DNA of 10,711 nucleotides from Coxiellaceae bacterium UBA1530 (GTDB lineage Bacteria; Pseudomonadota; Gammaproteobacteria; Coxiellales; Coxiellaceae): assembly GCA_002323325.1 (NCBI GenBank), contig DCQA01000025.1, positions 38,556 to 49,266 of the forward strand. The letters run 5' to 3'. Positions 1-7,550 of this stretch are shown in pieces (within the stretch, counting starts at the first letter, position 1; every line of letters starts with the position of its first letter). A program made the translations under genes and the position numbers. Below the pieces are notes generated by a model. It made no database searches, was not told the origin of the DNA, and saw nothing but the letters and a program-made list of their open reading frames with translations.

Positions 1-47
1 CCTTCGGGTTATGAGCCCGACGAGCTGCCAGACTGCTCCACCCCGCA
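1..47 (-). tRNA. Initiator tRNA-fMet (CAT), 5' part only
   Basis: Read on the minus strand from 47, the sequence gives an acceptor 5' strand TGCGGGG, T8-G9, a D arm with A11 facing T24, and an anticodon arm with stem TCGGG/CCCGA around loop CTCATAA. The anticodon CAT lies at 13-11. Three consecutive G:C pairs at the bottom of the anticodon stem and a purine-11/pyrimidine-24 pair are hallmarks of bacterial initiator tRNA, so this is the initiator rather than elongator tRNA-Met. The gene is cut by the window edge after about position 46 of the tRNA; the variable loop, T arm and 3' acceptor strand are not visible. The first base appears to be T, where E. coli has C1. In several gammaproteobacteria a tRNA-fMet gene sits between nuoN and rimP-nusA-infB, which fits this place (known gene order from memory, not visible here). 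Confidence 0.95.
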
Positions 48-58
48 ACGAGGAATGT

Positions 59-87
59 AGTCTAATGGCATCGATTCAAAAAAACAA
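59..87 (-). promoter_or_regulatory. Possible sigma-70 promoter for the initiator tRNA
   Basis: On the minus strand TTGTTT (87-82) and TAGACT (64-59) are separated by 17 bases. They match the -35 and -10 consensus at three and four of six positions. The -10 ends 11 bases before the predicted tRNA 5' end, so a short leader would be removed by RNase P. The -35 overlaps the T run of the preceding terminator-like hairpin. An alternative pair, TTGAAT (79-74) and TACATT (59-54), has a spacer of only 14 and is less convincing. The match is weak and rests on pattern and position alone; the tRNA could also be read through from the nuo operon. Confidence 0.3.
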
Positions 88-116
88 GCACTATTTATGC
101 CTATAGGCGACTGCTT
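78..116 (-). terminator. Possible imperfect Rho-independent terminator of the nuo operon
   Basis: Seventeen bases after the nuoN stop codon the minus strand reads AAGCA (116-112), a short spacer, the self-complementary GCCTATAGGC (108-99), another spacer, then TGCTT (90-86), one G and seven T residues (84-78). The outer AAGCA/TGCTT arms pair over five bases and the inner GCC/GGC over three. An asymmetric internal loop separates the two, so the hairpin is weaker than a classic terminator. The T run directly after the hairpin is the strongest argument. It would only partly separate the nuo message from the tRNA and whatever follows. Confidence 0.4.
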
Positions 117-132
117 TATATCATCGTGTATT

Positions 133-1581
133 TTAGAATACTAAATGACAGAGTGCATACAAGGATCCGGGCAGAATCCCCAATAATATGACAGCTACCC
201 CGTTAATTGATGCAGCAGCTTGACCATCACGAGGCAAGACAACTGGCGTTACTTCTACAGGTGTTTCAAAATACATCACCTTGATAACACGAATGTAATA
301 AAATGCACCAATCACTGAGAATAAGATCGCAACAATAGCAAGCCAGGTCAGGTGGACTTGAATTAACGCTTCCAACACACCAACTTTAGCCATAAAGCCA
401 ACCATTGGCGGAATACCTGCCATCGAAAATAATATAAGTAAATACACGAAAGCTAACCAAGGGTTTCTGGTGTTCAAACCATGCATGTCATCAACATCAC
501 ATATCTCTTTACCACTACAACTCAACAAGGTTAATACACCGAAGGCACCGACAGTCATCACCATATAACTGAGCAAATAGAATAGAGCTGCGGCATAACC
601 TCTAGAAGTTGCACACAAAATACCTAGCAACATATACCCGCTGTGAGCAATCGAGGAGTAAGCGAGCATACGCTTGATATTCGTTTGAACAATAGCGGCA
701 ATATTACCAACCGCCATAGAGAGTATTGCAATCACAATCAGTAGCAATTGCCATTGTGCACTAGCGGCAGGCATGGCCTCAACCAGTAATCGCATTAACA
801 ATCCGAACGCTGCAACTTTAGGAGCAGCACTCACAAATAATGTGACTGAATTAGGTGCACCGTCATAAACATCCGGCACCCACATGTGAAACGGCGCTAA
901 GCCTAGTTTAAATGCAATACCAGCTAGAACAAACACCATAGCAAATAACAAAACATGCCACTGCTGAGATAATTGTGTAGCGACTGAGTGAGCAACAACA
1001 GGAATCTCCATGCTTTGCGTCAGTCCGAATAGAATGGACAAGCCGTAAAGTAAAAAACCTGAGGCAACCGCACCAATTAAAAAATACTTCAAGCTGGCTT
1101 CAATACTTCTGGCCTGGGTACGTTGAAATGCAATCATGGCGTATAACGGCAATGATAATAACTCTAAACCTAAATACAAAACTATAAAATGATTACCTGA
1201 AATCAACACCAGCATTCCCAGTATCGACAACAATGCCAAAACATAAAACTCAGAGTCAGGTAGGTGAAAAATTTTATTGTATGCGCGCGCATAGATGAAA
1301 GTAAATAAAGCACACAACAAGGTGAGCAATTTGAGGAAAACCGCTAGCTTATCTAACACAAAGCCATTTGCATAAGCATATAACGGCACACCATTTACAC
1401 CAATTGTTTGAGTATACATCCAAAGAGTCAAACCCATTGCGATGACTACCGTGCTTTGAGCTAGGTAGTAACATAAAGATTCGCGTTTTGGAAAAAAAAC
1501 ACCCACCATCAAGATGACACAACTCGCTATCAGAATAAATAGTTCAACCGATGCTGGAAAAACATACGAGAAAAAAGCCAT
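133..1581 (-). CDS. nuoN: NADH-quinone oxidoreductase subunit N
   Basis: This is an inner-membrane, antiporter-like subunit (Proton_antipo_M family) of complex I, forming one of the proton channels next to NuoK and NuoM. The 482 residues are strongly hydrophobic with about 14 membrane segments. Key residues are visible: E140 in YLGLELLSLP, K225 in GIAFKLGLAPFH, K255 in SAAPKVAAFG and K399 in GFMAKVG, corresponding to E. coli E133, K217, K247 and K395. The ATG at 1581 is preferred. A TTG two codons upstream (1587) is in frame but directly abuts the AAGGTGGG ribosome-binding sequence, leaving no spacing. The gene starts 12 bases after the nuoM stop and is the last nuo cistron. The product ends in CHLVF followed by TAA. 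Family assignment is secure. Confidence 0.97.
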   Translation of the reverse strand: MAFFSYVFPASVELFILIASCVILMVGVFFPKRESLCYYLAQSTVVIAMGLTLWMYTQTIGVNGVPLYAYANGFVLDKLAVFLKLLTLLCALFTFIYARAYNKIFHLPDSEFYVLALLSILGMLVLISGNHFIVLYLGLELLSLPLYAMIAFQRTQARSIEASLKYFLIGAVASGFLLYGLSILFGLTQSMEIPVVAHSVATQLSQQWHVLLFAMVFVLAGIAFKLGLAPFHMWVPDVYDGAPNSVTLFVSAAPKVAAFGLLMRLLVEAMPAASAQWQLLLIVIAILSMAVGNIAAIVQTNIKRMLAYSSIAHSGYMLLGILCATSRGYAAALFYLLSYMVMTVGAFGVLTLLSCSGKEICDVDDMHGLNTRNPWLAFVYLLILFSMAGIPPMVGFMAKVGVLEALIQVHLTWLAIVAILFSVIGAFYYIRVIKVMYFETPVEVTPVVLPRDGQAAASINGVAVILLGILPGSLYALCHLVF

Positions 1582-1587
1582 GATCAA

Positions 1588-1595
1588 CCCACCTT
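1588..1595 (-). promoter_or_regulatory. nuoN ribosome-binding site
   Basis: AAGGTGGG on the minus strand overlaps the last two bases of the nuoM TAA stop and lies 6 bases before the ATG at 1581 (10 counting from the AAGG core). It decides for that ATG over the in-frame TTG at 1587. Termination of nuoM on top of the site suggests translational coupling. Confidence 0.6.
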
Positions 1596-3114
1596 AAACA
1601 ATTTTTGTCGACATACTCAGCTGTAACAAGTGATCAACTGAAGCATGCAAGAGATTCAACAGGCCATTAGGATACAGACCCAAGTACAATATCGCAGCAG
1701 TCAATAAGACAAAGTTAAACTTGTCTAGACTTCCAATATCTTTTAAAGCAGCTACTTTGTCATTTGCAACTGGCCCATAAAATACACGTTTGAACATCAG
1801 TAGAGTATAGGAGGCACCGATGAATAAGGTAGATGCTGCAAATAAAGCGATCCAGACATTAGCCTTAAATGCACTGATAATAATCATAAACTCACCAACA
1901 AACCCTGAGGTACCAGGCAGGCCTACGTTTGACATACAAAACACCATGAAAAAAGCAGTAAAATAAGGCATGGTTTTTGTGATACCGCCCATATCTTCAA
2001 TATTTCTTGACTGCAGCTGTTGATATAAAATACCAAACCCTAAAAACATAGCACCGGATCCAAAAGCATGCGCTATCATCTGAACCATAGCACCCTCAAG
2101 AGACATGTAGGCGTCTTCCATATTCGCCACTGTCCTTAACATGAGCAAAGGAATAAAACACCCTAGCGTCACAAAACCCATGTGTGAAATCGATGAATAC
2201 GCAATTAATTTTTTCATATCCGTTTGCACTAAAGCGACCATTCCGACATAGATCACTGATATTAACGATAAGATAAGCATGAGCCAAACATAGTGATGGC
2301 AAGCATCGGGAACAATTGGCAAGCTAAAGCGTAAGAAGCCGTAAGCACCAATTTTAAGCATCAGTGCTGCTAGAACAACTGAACCACCTGTCGGCGCCTC
2401 TGTGTGTGCATCTGGCAACCAAGTATGGAACGGCCACATGGGCACTTTAACTGCAAATCCGATTAAAAAACCAAAGAAGATAATATCTTGAATATGACGA
2501 GTTATCATCATGGACTGAAAATGCAAAATATTAAAATCACCACCTGCCATCCTCAAATATAAGAAAATAATCAATAACAATGCAGACCCCAAAAAGGTAT
2601 ACAAAAAGAATTTAATAGCGGCGTAAGAGCGGTTTTTACTACCCCATATACCAATACTTAAGTACATTGGGATCAACATACCCTCCCAGAAAAAATAGAA
2701 CAAGATCGCGTCAATCGATGCAAATACACCGATGACCATCCCTTGCATGACAAGAAAAGCTGCAAGGTACTGGGCAACACGCTCTGTGACCATCGTCCAT
2801 GACGCAAGAACAACGACCACTGTGGTAAAACAGGTCAACGCAATAAGAGGCACGGACAGCCCATCAACACCCAAATGGTAGTCAATTTTTAAACTCGGAA
2901 TCCATGAAGCTTGTTCAACAAACTGCATCTCTGATGAATCTGAATTAAACTGCAAGATCATCATGGCTGATAAAACGACGGTTAAAAGCGAGATAAATAA
3001 TGCGATCCAACGCGCTTTATTGGCTTGGTCAGCTCCAGAATAAGCTAGCACCGGAATAGCCCCGAGTGCAGAAACCCAAATTAAACAACTCAATAACGGT
3101 AAATGAAATAACAT
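1594..3114 (-). CDS. nuoM: NADH-quinone oxidoreductase subunit M
   Basis: The product is the middle antiporter-like proton-pumping subunit in the membrane arm, between NuoN and NuoL. Its 506 residues are close to the usual family length and form about 14 membrane helices. Conserved charged residues are present: E144 in FFWEGMLIPMY, K223 in FAVKVPMWPFHTWLPDAH, K254 in ALMLKIGAYG, and E408 in GTSGFVGEFM in the last channel segment, where NuoM has Glu and the sister subunits have Lys. The lysine pair on helices 7 and 8 and the TEAPTGGSV loop are typical of NuoM. The start ATG at 3114 follows the nuoL stop by 13 bases with only a weak AGAG ribosome-binding sequence, so expression probably relies on coupling to nuoL. 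The frame is intact and ends in TAA. Assignment is certain at family level. Confidence 0.98.
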   Translation of the reverse strand: MLFHLPLLSCLIWVSALGAIPVLAYSGADQANKARWIALFISLLTVVLSAMMILQFNSDSSEMQFVEQASWIPSLKIDYHLGVDGLSVPLIALTCFTTVVVVLASWTMVTERVAQYLAAFLVMQGMVIGVFASIDAILFYFFWEGMLIPMYLSIGIWGSKNRSYAAIKFFLYTFLGSALLLIIFLYLRMAGGDFNILHFQSMMITRHIQDIIFFGFLIGFAVKVPMWPFHTWLPDAHTEAPTGGSVVLAALMLKIGAYGFLRFSLPIVPDACHHYVWLMLILSLISVIYVGMVALVQTDMKKLIAYSSISHMGFVTLGCFIPLLMLRTVANMEDAYMSLEGAMVQMIAHAFGSGAMFLGFGILYQQLQSRNIEDMGGITKTMPYFTAFFMVFCMSNVGLPGTSGFVGEFMIIISAFKANVWIALFAASTLFIGASYTLLMFKRVFYGPVANDKVAALKDIGSLDKFNFVLLTAAILYLGLYPNGLLNLLHASVDHLLQLSMSTKIV

Positions 3115-3127
3115 AATTAAACTCTAT

Positions 3128-5083
3128 TTAGAAAAAAACCATCCAAACCAAAAACGTTAAGATACAAATAATCATGACGAAGACATAGTGGTACAGAAAA
3201 CCGGTCTGAAGGCGACGCAGCTTGTTAGAAATCTTGAGCATACGTCGGCCAGAGCCATTAACAAAAAAGTTATCAATCACCATTAAATCAGTGACCGAGT
3301 AAAAAAACTGGCTAACCTTCATTGCAGGGCGCACAATGACAATATCGTTAAATGCATCGAATCCATACTGTTGTAACAAGATTTTCCTCATGCCTCGACA
3401 ACGTTCAAGTAACAGAAACCACCATTTCTCATGACTCAATGTTGTCAACCACGCAAAGAAGATACCAGCCAAACTTAGCCAAAATGGTGCAGTAAAAATT
3501 GCATGCCAGGTTAAATAGCCCACACCATGAAAGTGCTCTCCTAATAGCTTCAGTACGTTGTACTTTGGAAAAACAGTAACACTATTACCCAGTAAGCCTG
3601 GATGACTAAACACCATGGATTTAACAAAAAATAACCCCAAGAAAACAGACGGGATAGCCAGAGTTATCATAGCTAACTGCATAGACCAGTGCTCTTTTAG
3701 CCTGGAACGAAGGGTACTATCAAAACGCTCCTCGCCATGAAATGCCATGAAAAATGCCCGGAAGATATAAAACCCTGTAACAAATGCACCAAGAAGAACA
3801 CACCAATATGCATAGGTCGCCCCGGGTATTGTTGATAAGTGTACAGCCTCAATAATGACATCTTTTGAATAAAACCCTGAAAAAGGAGGTATTGCAGCTA
3901 ATGCAGCTGCACCGATAAAAAAACACACATACGTTACGGGTAAATATTTACGCAATCCGCCCATTTTTCTTAGATCTTGTTCGTGATGCATAGCGATAAT
4001 GACAGAACCAGCACAAAGAAATAGAAGCGCCTTAAAACATCCGTGTGTTGATAAATGAAAGATACCCGCACTGAAAGCTGATGCACCATTTGCAGCCATC
4101 ATGTAACCAAGTTGAGACATGGTCGAATAGGCAATCACCCGCTTAATATCATTTTCGATAAACGCTAAAATTCCAAGGAATAAAGCGCCAGTGGCGCCAA
4201 TCACAAGAACTAGACTCATCGCTACCACAGAGTATTCTAGTAAGGGGGAAATACGAGCGACCATAAAAACACCCGCTGTCACCATAGTGGCGGCGTGAAT
4301 GAGTGCTGAGATTGGTGTAGGACCTTCCATGGATTCAGGTAACCAAATATGGAGTGGAATCTGAGCAGACTTACCCATCGCGCCAATAAATAATAGAATG
4401 CATATCACCGACATAGTCGACCAATGCATTCCACCAAGAATGTGAATAGTATCATTTGCATGGGTTGATGCTGATGAAAATATCGTCGTGTAATCAAGAG
4501 AACCAAAGGTTGCAATAATCGCACCCAAGCCAAGAATCAATCCGAAATCACCAAAACGATTCACAATGAATGCTTTTAGACTACCGTCCGCTGCAGAGGG
4601 CTTGGAGTAATAAAACCCAATAAGCAAATATGACACAAGACCAACACCCTCCCAACCAAAAAACAATTGCATAAAGTTATTTGCAGTAACCAGCATTAAC
4701 ATACAAAACGTAAACAGAGACATGTAGCAAAAAAAACGTTGATAGCCTTCTTCATCTGCCATATAGCCGATACTATAGATGTGGACCAATGTTGAAACAA
4801 ACGTGACAACCATGAGCATGACCGCTGTGAGTTGATCCAAATAAAAACCAACATCAAATTGAAAGCTACCACTAATTGCCCAATGATAAACAAGAGCATT
4901 CAATGACTGATCATTGACAACGACTTCTATGAAAATTTTTAAAGCACATAGAAAAGCAATCATCATAAAAAAAATAGTAATACTATGTGCGCCTTTTCGC
5001 CCTATACGTTTTGCGCCTAGGCCAGCAATAAGACTTCCTATCAACGGTGATAGAGCTAGAATAAGGGTATAGTTGTATAGCAT
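3128..5083 (-). CDS. nuoL: NADH-quinone oxidoreductase subunit L
   Basis: NuoL is the distal antiporter-like subunit of complex I, with a long lateral C-terminal helix that runs along the membrane arm. It has 651 residues, somewhat longer than the roughly 613 of E. coli but within the family range. The N-terminal Proton_antipo_N segment (about residues 65-125, with FDVGFYLDQLTAVM) precedes the main antiporter domain. Channel residues are visible: E145 in FFGWEGVGLVSYLLIGF, D179 in NRFGDFG, K238 in GAMGKSAQIPLHIWLPE, K351 in HGCFKALLFL, and K407 in FSGFYSKD. The C-terminal part (about 520-651) holds charged amphipathic stretches and a final membrane anchor, matching the lateral helix region. 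The ATG at 5083 has AAGGTAG overlapping the nuoK stop; the intergenic gap is 9 bases. No disruption is seen. Confidence 0.98.
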   Translation of the reverse strand: MLYNYTLILALSPLIGSLIAGLGAKRIGRKGAHSITIFFMMIAFLCALKIFIEVVVNDQSLNALVYHWAISGSFQFDVGFYLDQLTAVMLMVVTFVSTLVHIYSIGYMADEEGYQRFFCYMSLFTFCMLMLVTANNFMQLFFGWEGVGLVSYLLIGFYYSKPSAADGSLKAFIVNRFGDFGLILGLGAIIATFGSLDYTTIFSSASTHANDTIHILGGMHWSTMSVICILLFIGAMGKSAQIPLHIWLPESMEGPTPISALIHAATMVTAGVFMVARISPLLEYSVVAMSLVLVIGATGALFLGILAFIENDIKRVIAYSTMSQLGYMMAANGASAFSAGIFHLSTHGCFKALLFLCAGSVIIAMHHEQDLRKMGGLRKYLPVTYVCFFIGAAALAAIPPFSGFYSKDVIIEAVHLSTIPGATYAYWCVLLGAFVTGFYIFRAFFMAFHGEERFDSTLRSRLKEHWSMQLAMITLAIPSVFLGLFFVKSMVFSHPGLLGNSVTVFPKYNVLKLLGEHFHGVGYLTWHAIFTAPFWLSLAGIFFAWLTTLSHEKWWFLLLERCRGMRKILLQQYGFDAFNDIVIVRPAMKVSQFFYSVTDLMVIDNFFVNGSGRRMLKISNKLRRLQTGFLYHYVFVMIICILTFLVWMVFF

Positions 5084-5092
5084 GTATCTACC

Positions 5093-5398
5093 TTAACCTC
5101 TGAGATCATTTAGTTTGTCTACACGGATATTCCCACGTTGACGATAAATTATTACTAGAATAGCCAAGCCAATTGCAGATTCCGCAGCAGCAACTGCCAA
5201 AATAAAAAAAACAAAGACCTGCCCAGATAATTGATTTAAATACTGCGATAATGCTACGAAATTCATATTCACTGCTAACAACATCAACTCAACACACATT
5301 AATAACGTGATTAAACTTTTACGATTAATCACAATACCTGCCAAAGAGATGGAAAAGATAATCGCTGCTAGAATTAAATAGTTACTTAAAGGGATCAT
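5093..5398 (-). CDS. nuoK: NADH-quinone oxidoreductase subunit K
   Basis: This small 101-residue membrane subunit has three transmembrane helices and belongs to the NuoK/ND4L family (MrpC-like). It sits between NuoH/NuoJ and NuoN and carries part of the proton path across the membrane arm. The two essential membrane glutamates are present: E37 in LMCVELMLLAVN and E73 in AVAAAESAIGLA, equivalent to E. coli E36 and E72. The ATG at 5398 overlaps the nuoJ TGA by four bases (ATGA), and AAGGA lies six bases upstream, so translation is almost surely coupled to nuoJ. Length and motifs match the family exactly. The C terminus is short, basic and acidic (QRGNIRVDKLNDLRG), as expected for the cytoplasmic end. 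Confidence 0.98.
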   Translation of the reverse strand: MIPLSNYLILAAIIFSISLAGIVINRKSLITLLMCVELMLLAVNMNFVALSQYLNQLSGQVFVFFILAVAAAESAIGLAILVIIYRQRGNIRVDKLNDLRG

Positions 5399-6006
5399 GA
5401 GCGGTCCTTATCACTGATCATACGAAGTCGATTCGCTTTTGTCGCTTGCTGTTGTTGTGCCATATCTTGATAACGAGCATCTTTTTTGGTCCCAAAGAAA
5501 CCTAAAACGATGGCAGACACCATTGCTACCAGTAAGATAGCAGCAACAATTTCGACTGGGTAAATATAATCGCTATAGAGCAACAAGCCTATCATACCCA
5601 CATTATCGTAACCCTCTGGCTGCATGGGCAATAGAGCTTTACCCGATAGAAAGTGATGAGGGTTCAATGCATAGACCATGATACCGAAGACAAAAAACAA
5701 AATGAATAAAGCAATCGGCAAAAAACGATAGTAAGATGCCCTTTTCTGCTTCACTTGATCGACAGCCAACATCATGACAACAAACAAGAATAACGTCATC
5801 ACGGCTCCTACATAGACAAAGATTAAAACTAAAGAAAGAAATTCAGCCTGCAATATCATCCATAAAACCGCTGCTGCAAAAAAACTTAAGACAAGAAACA
5901 GAACCGACTTAACTAAATCTCTCAATAAAACAACTAGAGAAGATGAAATAATTAATATCGCAGAGAAAAAATAGAATACGATTTGTAATACGGGGATAGT
6001 TGTCAT
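5395..6006 (-). CDS. nuoJ: NADH-quinone oxidoreductase subunit J
   Basis: NuoJ (ND6 family) is a membrane-arm subunit whose third helix, with a pi-bulge, moves during quinone reduction and couples it to proton transfer. The product has 203 residues and five predicted membrane helices. The most conserved stretch, about residues 54-83, is seen as AEFLSLVLIFVYVGAVMTLF followed by LFVVMMLAVD. A large helix near residues 150-170 precedes a charged, glutamine-rich cytoplasmic tail (roughly 172-203, with a QQQQ run) that is less conserved in the family. The ATG at 6006 lies 6 bases after the nuoI stop, with AGGT touching that stop at a spacing of about 8. The TGA stop overlaps the nuoK start. Sequence conservation is lower than for NuoK but the helix-3 motif and position settle the call. 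Confidence 0.97.
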   Translation of the reverse strand: MTTIPVLQIVFYFFSAILIISSSLVVLLRDLVKSVLFLVLSFFAAAVLWMILQAEFLSLVLIFVYVGAVMTLFLFVVMMLAVDQVKQKRASYYRFLPIALFILFFVFGIMVYALNPHHFLSGKALLPMQPEGYDNVGMIGLLLYSDYIYPVEIVAAILLVAMVSAIVLGFFGTKKDARYQDMAQQQQATKANRLRMISDKDRS

Positions 6007-6012
6007 ATGAAG

Positions 6013-6507
6013 CTACCTATACTTTTCTTGTTTCTGACGATCTTTTGCAATCTGATCCTCATATAAATCACCTATCATTAAAAGCTTCTCCTTTGTCAGG
6101 ATATTCTCACCCCGATTTTCAAAGTGATAATGCATCTCTGGTGAAGAAACAATAGAGTCAACCGGGCATGCTTCTTCACAAAAACCACAATTGATACATT
6201 TAAACACATCGACATCATAACGTGTCGTGCGTCTGGAGCCATCCTCTAAACGAGGACCTGCCTCAATGGTAATTGCCGCTGCAGGACATGTTGCCTCGCA
6301 TAATTTACAAGCAATACAACGTTCTTCACCGTTAGGGTACCGTCTCAAAGCTAGAACACCACGAAAACGTGGAGACAATGGCATTTCCTCTTCAGGATAT
6401 TGTATAGTTTCTTTCCGCTTTGAGAAATTACGCTGCGTCACTGACAAGCCACACAATAACTCCCACAGTGTGAACTTTTTAATCTGAGTTATCAGCCAAT
6501 GCTTCAT
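6013..6507 (-). CDS. nuoI: NADH-quinone oxidoreductase subunit I (2x[4Fe-4S])
   Basis: NuoI (TYKY family) is the ferredoxin-like peripheral subunit that holds clusters N6a and N6b and hands electrons on towards cluster N2 in NuoB. In 164 residues it shows two complete 4Fe-4S motifs: C64-x2-C67-x2-C70-x3-C74-P (CIACKLCEATCP) and C104-x2-C107-x2-C110-x3-C114-P (CINCGFCEEACP). An N-terminal amphipathic segment (about 1-28) would lie on the membrane near NuoH, as in other bacteria. The conserved stretch SPRFRGVLALRRYPNGEERC leads into the first cluster. The ATG at 6507 follows the nuoH stop by 32 bases, with AAGAGA upstream at a spacing of about 7 and an A-rich leader. The C-terminal acidic and basic helix is normal. 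Identity is secure. Confidence 0.98.
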   Translation of the reverse strand: MKHWLITQIKKFTLWELLCGLSVTQRNFSKRKETIQYPEEEMPLSPRFRGVLALRRYPNGEERCIACKLCEATCPAAAITIEAGPRLEDGSRRTTRYDVDVFKCINCGFCEEACPVDSIVSSPEMHYHFENRGENILTKEKLLMIGDLYEDQIAKDRQKQEKYR

Positions 6508-6539
6508 TTTTTTATCTCTTTTTTATTGTGATACTGCAA

Positions 6540-7550
6540 TTAATTCACCAAATGTACATATACTGCCATTACCAATAACCAAAAAATTGAAACTGGAATT
6601 AAGACTTTCCAACCTAACTGCATCAGTTGATCATATCGGTAGCGAGGCATAGTAGCTCGTAACCAAAAATATAAATAGATAAAACAGCCCGTTTTCAACA
6701 AAAACCAAACAATACCTGGGACCCACGCCAGCCACTGTCCTATAAATGGTATCCCTTCAAAGGGCGACAACCACCCACCAAAAAATACTAAAGCAGCTAT
6801 ACCTGAAATAAGCAGCATATTGGCGTATTCGGCTAGAAAGAATAATGCAAACCCCATACCTGAATATTCGACATGGAAACCTGCAACGATTTCAGCCTCA
6901 CCCTCAGCGATATCAAATGGAGAGCGATTCGTCTCTGCAACACCTGAAATCCAATACACAACAAACAAAGGGAATAATGGAATGAAGTACCAATTCCAAA
7001 TACCACCCGATTGTTGCAATATAATTTCACTCAAGTTCATTGTGCCTGTTAGACACAAAACGCCGACAAACGAGAACCCCATCGCTAACTCATAGGAAAT
7101 AATTTGTGCTGCTGCGCGCAATGCACCAAAAGTCGCGTAGATGGAATTTGATGACCAGCCGCCGATTAAGACACCATAGATTCCTAATGAAGACATAGCA
7201 AAAACAAACAACAATCCAGCATTGATATTTGCTAACACCCAATGATGATCGAATGGAATAACTGACCAAACCACTAATGCTGGCGCCAAAGCTAAAATCG
7301 GCGAGATAAGAAAGAGCCACTTATCGGAAGCAGAGGGCGTAATCACCTCTTTCGTCAGCAGCTTGACAACATCGGCAATCGGCTGCAATACACCCTTCCA
7401 TCCGACTCGATTTGGACCTACTCGAACCTGCATAAAACCAATCACCTTACGCTCAAGCATCGTGACATAGGCAACTGTCAACATTAAAGGAATAATGATA
7501 ACTAAAATCTTTAGTACAATGACTAGTAAAGTCCACAGTTGATCAATCAC
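6540..7550 (-). CDS. nuoH: NADH-quinone oxidoreductase subunit H
   Basis: NuoH (ND1 family) is the membrane subunit that docks the peripheral arm and forms much of the quinone chamber. The 336 residues make about eight membrane helices. Signature segments are seen: ERKVIGFMQVRVGPNRVGWK (residues 33-52) and ETNRSPFDIAEGEAEIVAGF (206-225), whose acidic residues, with E227 and Y229 just after, form the charged funnel linked to quinone reduction. The C-terminal motif LRATMPRYRYDQLMQLGWK (298-316) is also typical. The start is GTG at 7550, sharing four bases with the nuoG TGA stop (GTGA). A near-perfect ribosome-binding sequence AGGAGGTG just upstream supports it over the later in-frame ATG at residue 23, which would remove most of helix 1. 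Frame and length are normal. Confidence 0.97.
   Translation of the reverse strand: MIDQLWTLLVIVLKILVIIIPLMLTVAYVTMLERKVIGFMQVRVGPNRVGWKGVLQPIADVVKLLTKEVITPSASDKWLFLISPILALAPALVVWSVIPFDHHWVLANINAGLLFVFAMSSLGIYGVLIGGWSSNSIYATFGALRAAAQIISYELAMGFSFVGVLCLTGTMNLSEIILQQSGGIWNWYFIPLFPLFVVYWISGVAETNRSPFDIAEGEAEIVAGFHVEYSGMGFALFFLAEYANMLLISGIAALVFFGGWLSPFEGIPFIGQWLAWVPGIVWFLLKTGCFIYLYFWLRATMPRYRYDQLMQLGWKVLIPVSIFWLLVMAVYVHLVN

Noticed and set aside
99..108. Palindrome GCCTATAGGC as a stand-alone protein-binding site
   Set aside because: It is better explained as the inner part of the terminator-like hairpin followed by the T run; a ten-base palindrome alone does not support an operator.
1585..1587. 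TTG as the nuoN start
   Set aside because: It touches the ribosome-binding sequence and leaves no spacing; the ATG two codons later is well placed.
2096..2302. Minus-strand frame of 68 codons within nuoM, and similar ones within nuoL (4696-4899) and nuoH (6833-7030, 7090-7320)
   Set aside because: They are alternative frames of genes whose real frame has clear family motifs; none has a plausible ribosome-binding site.
6227..6487. Plus-strand open frame of 86 codons opposite nuoI
   Set aside because: It lies wholly within nuoI on the other strand, has no recognisable domain or clear ribosome-binding site, and its composition is that of a shadow of the real gene.
6820..7095. Plus-strand open frame of 91 codons opposite nuoH
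   Set aside because: Its sequence is a low-complexity mirror of conserved nuoH codons; no family is recognised and no start signal is seen.
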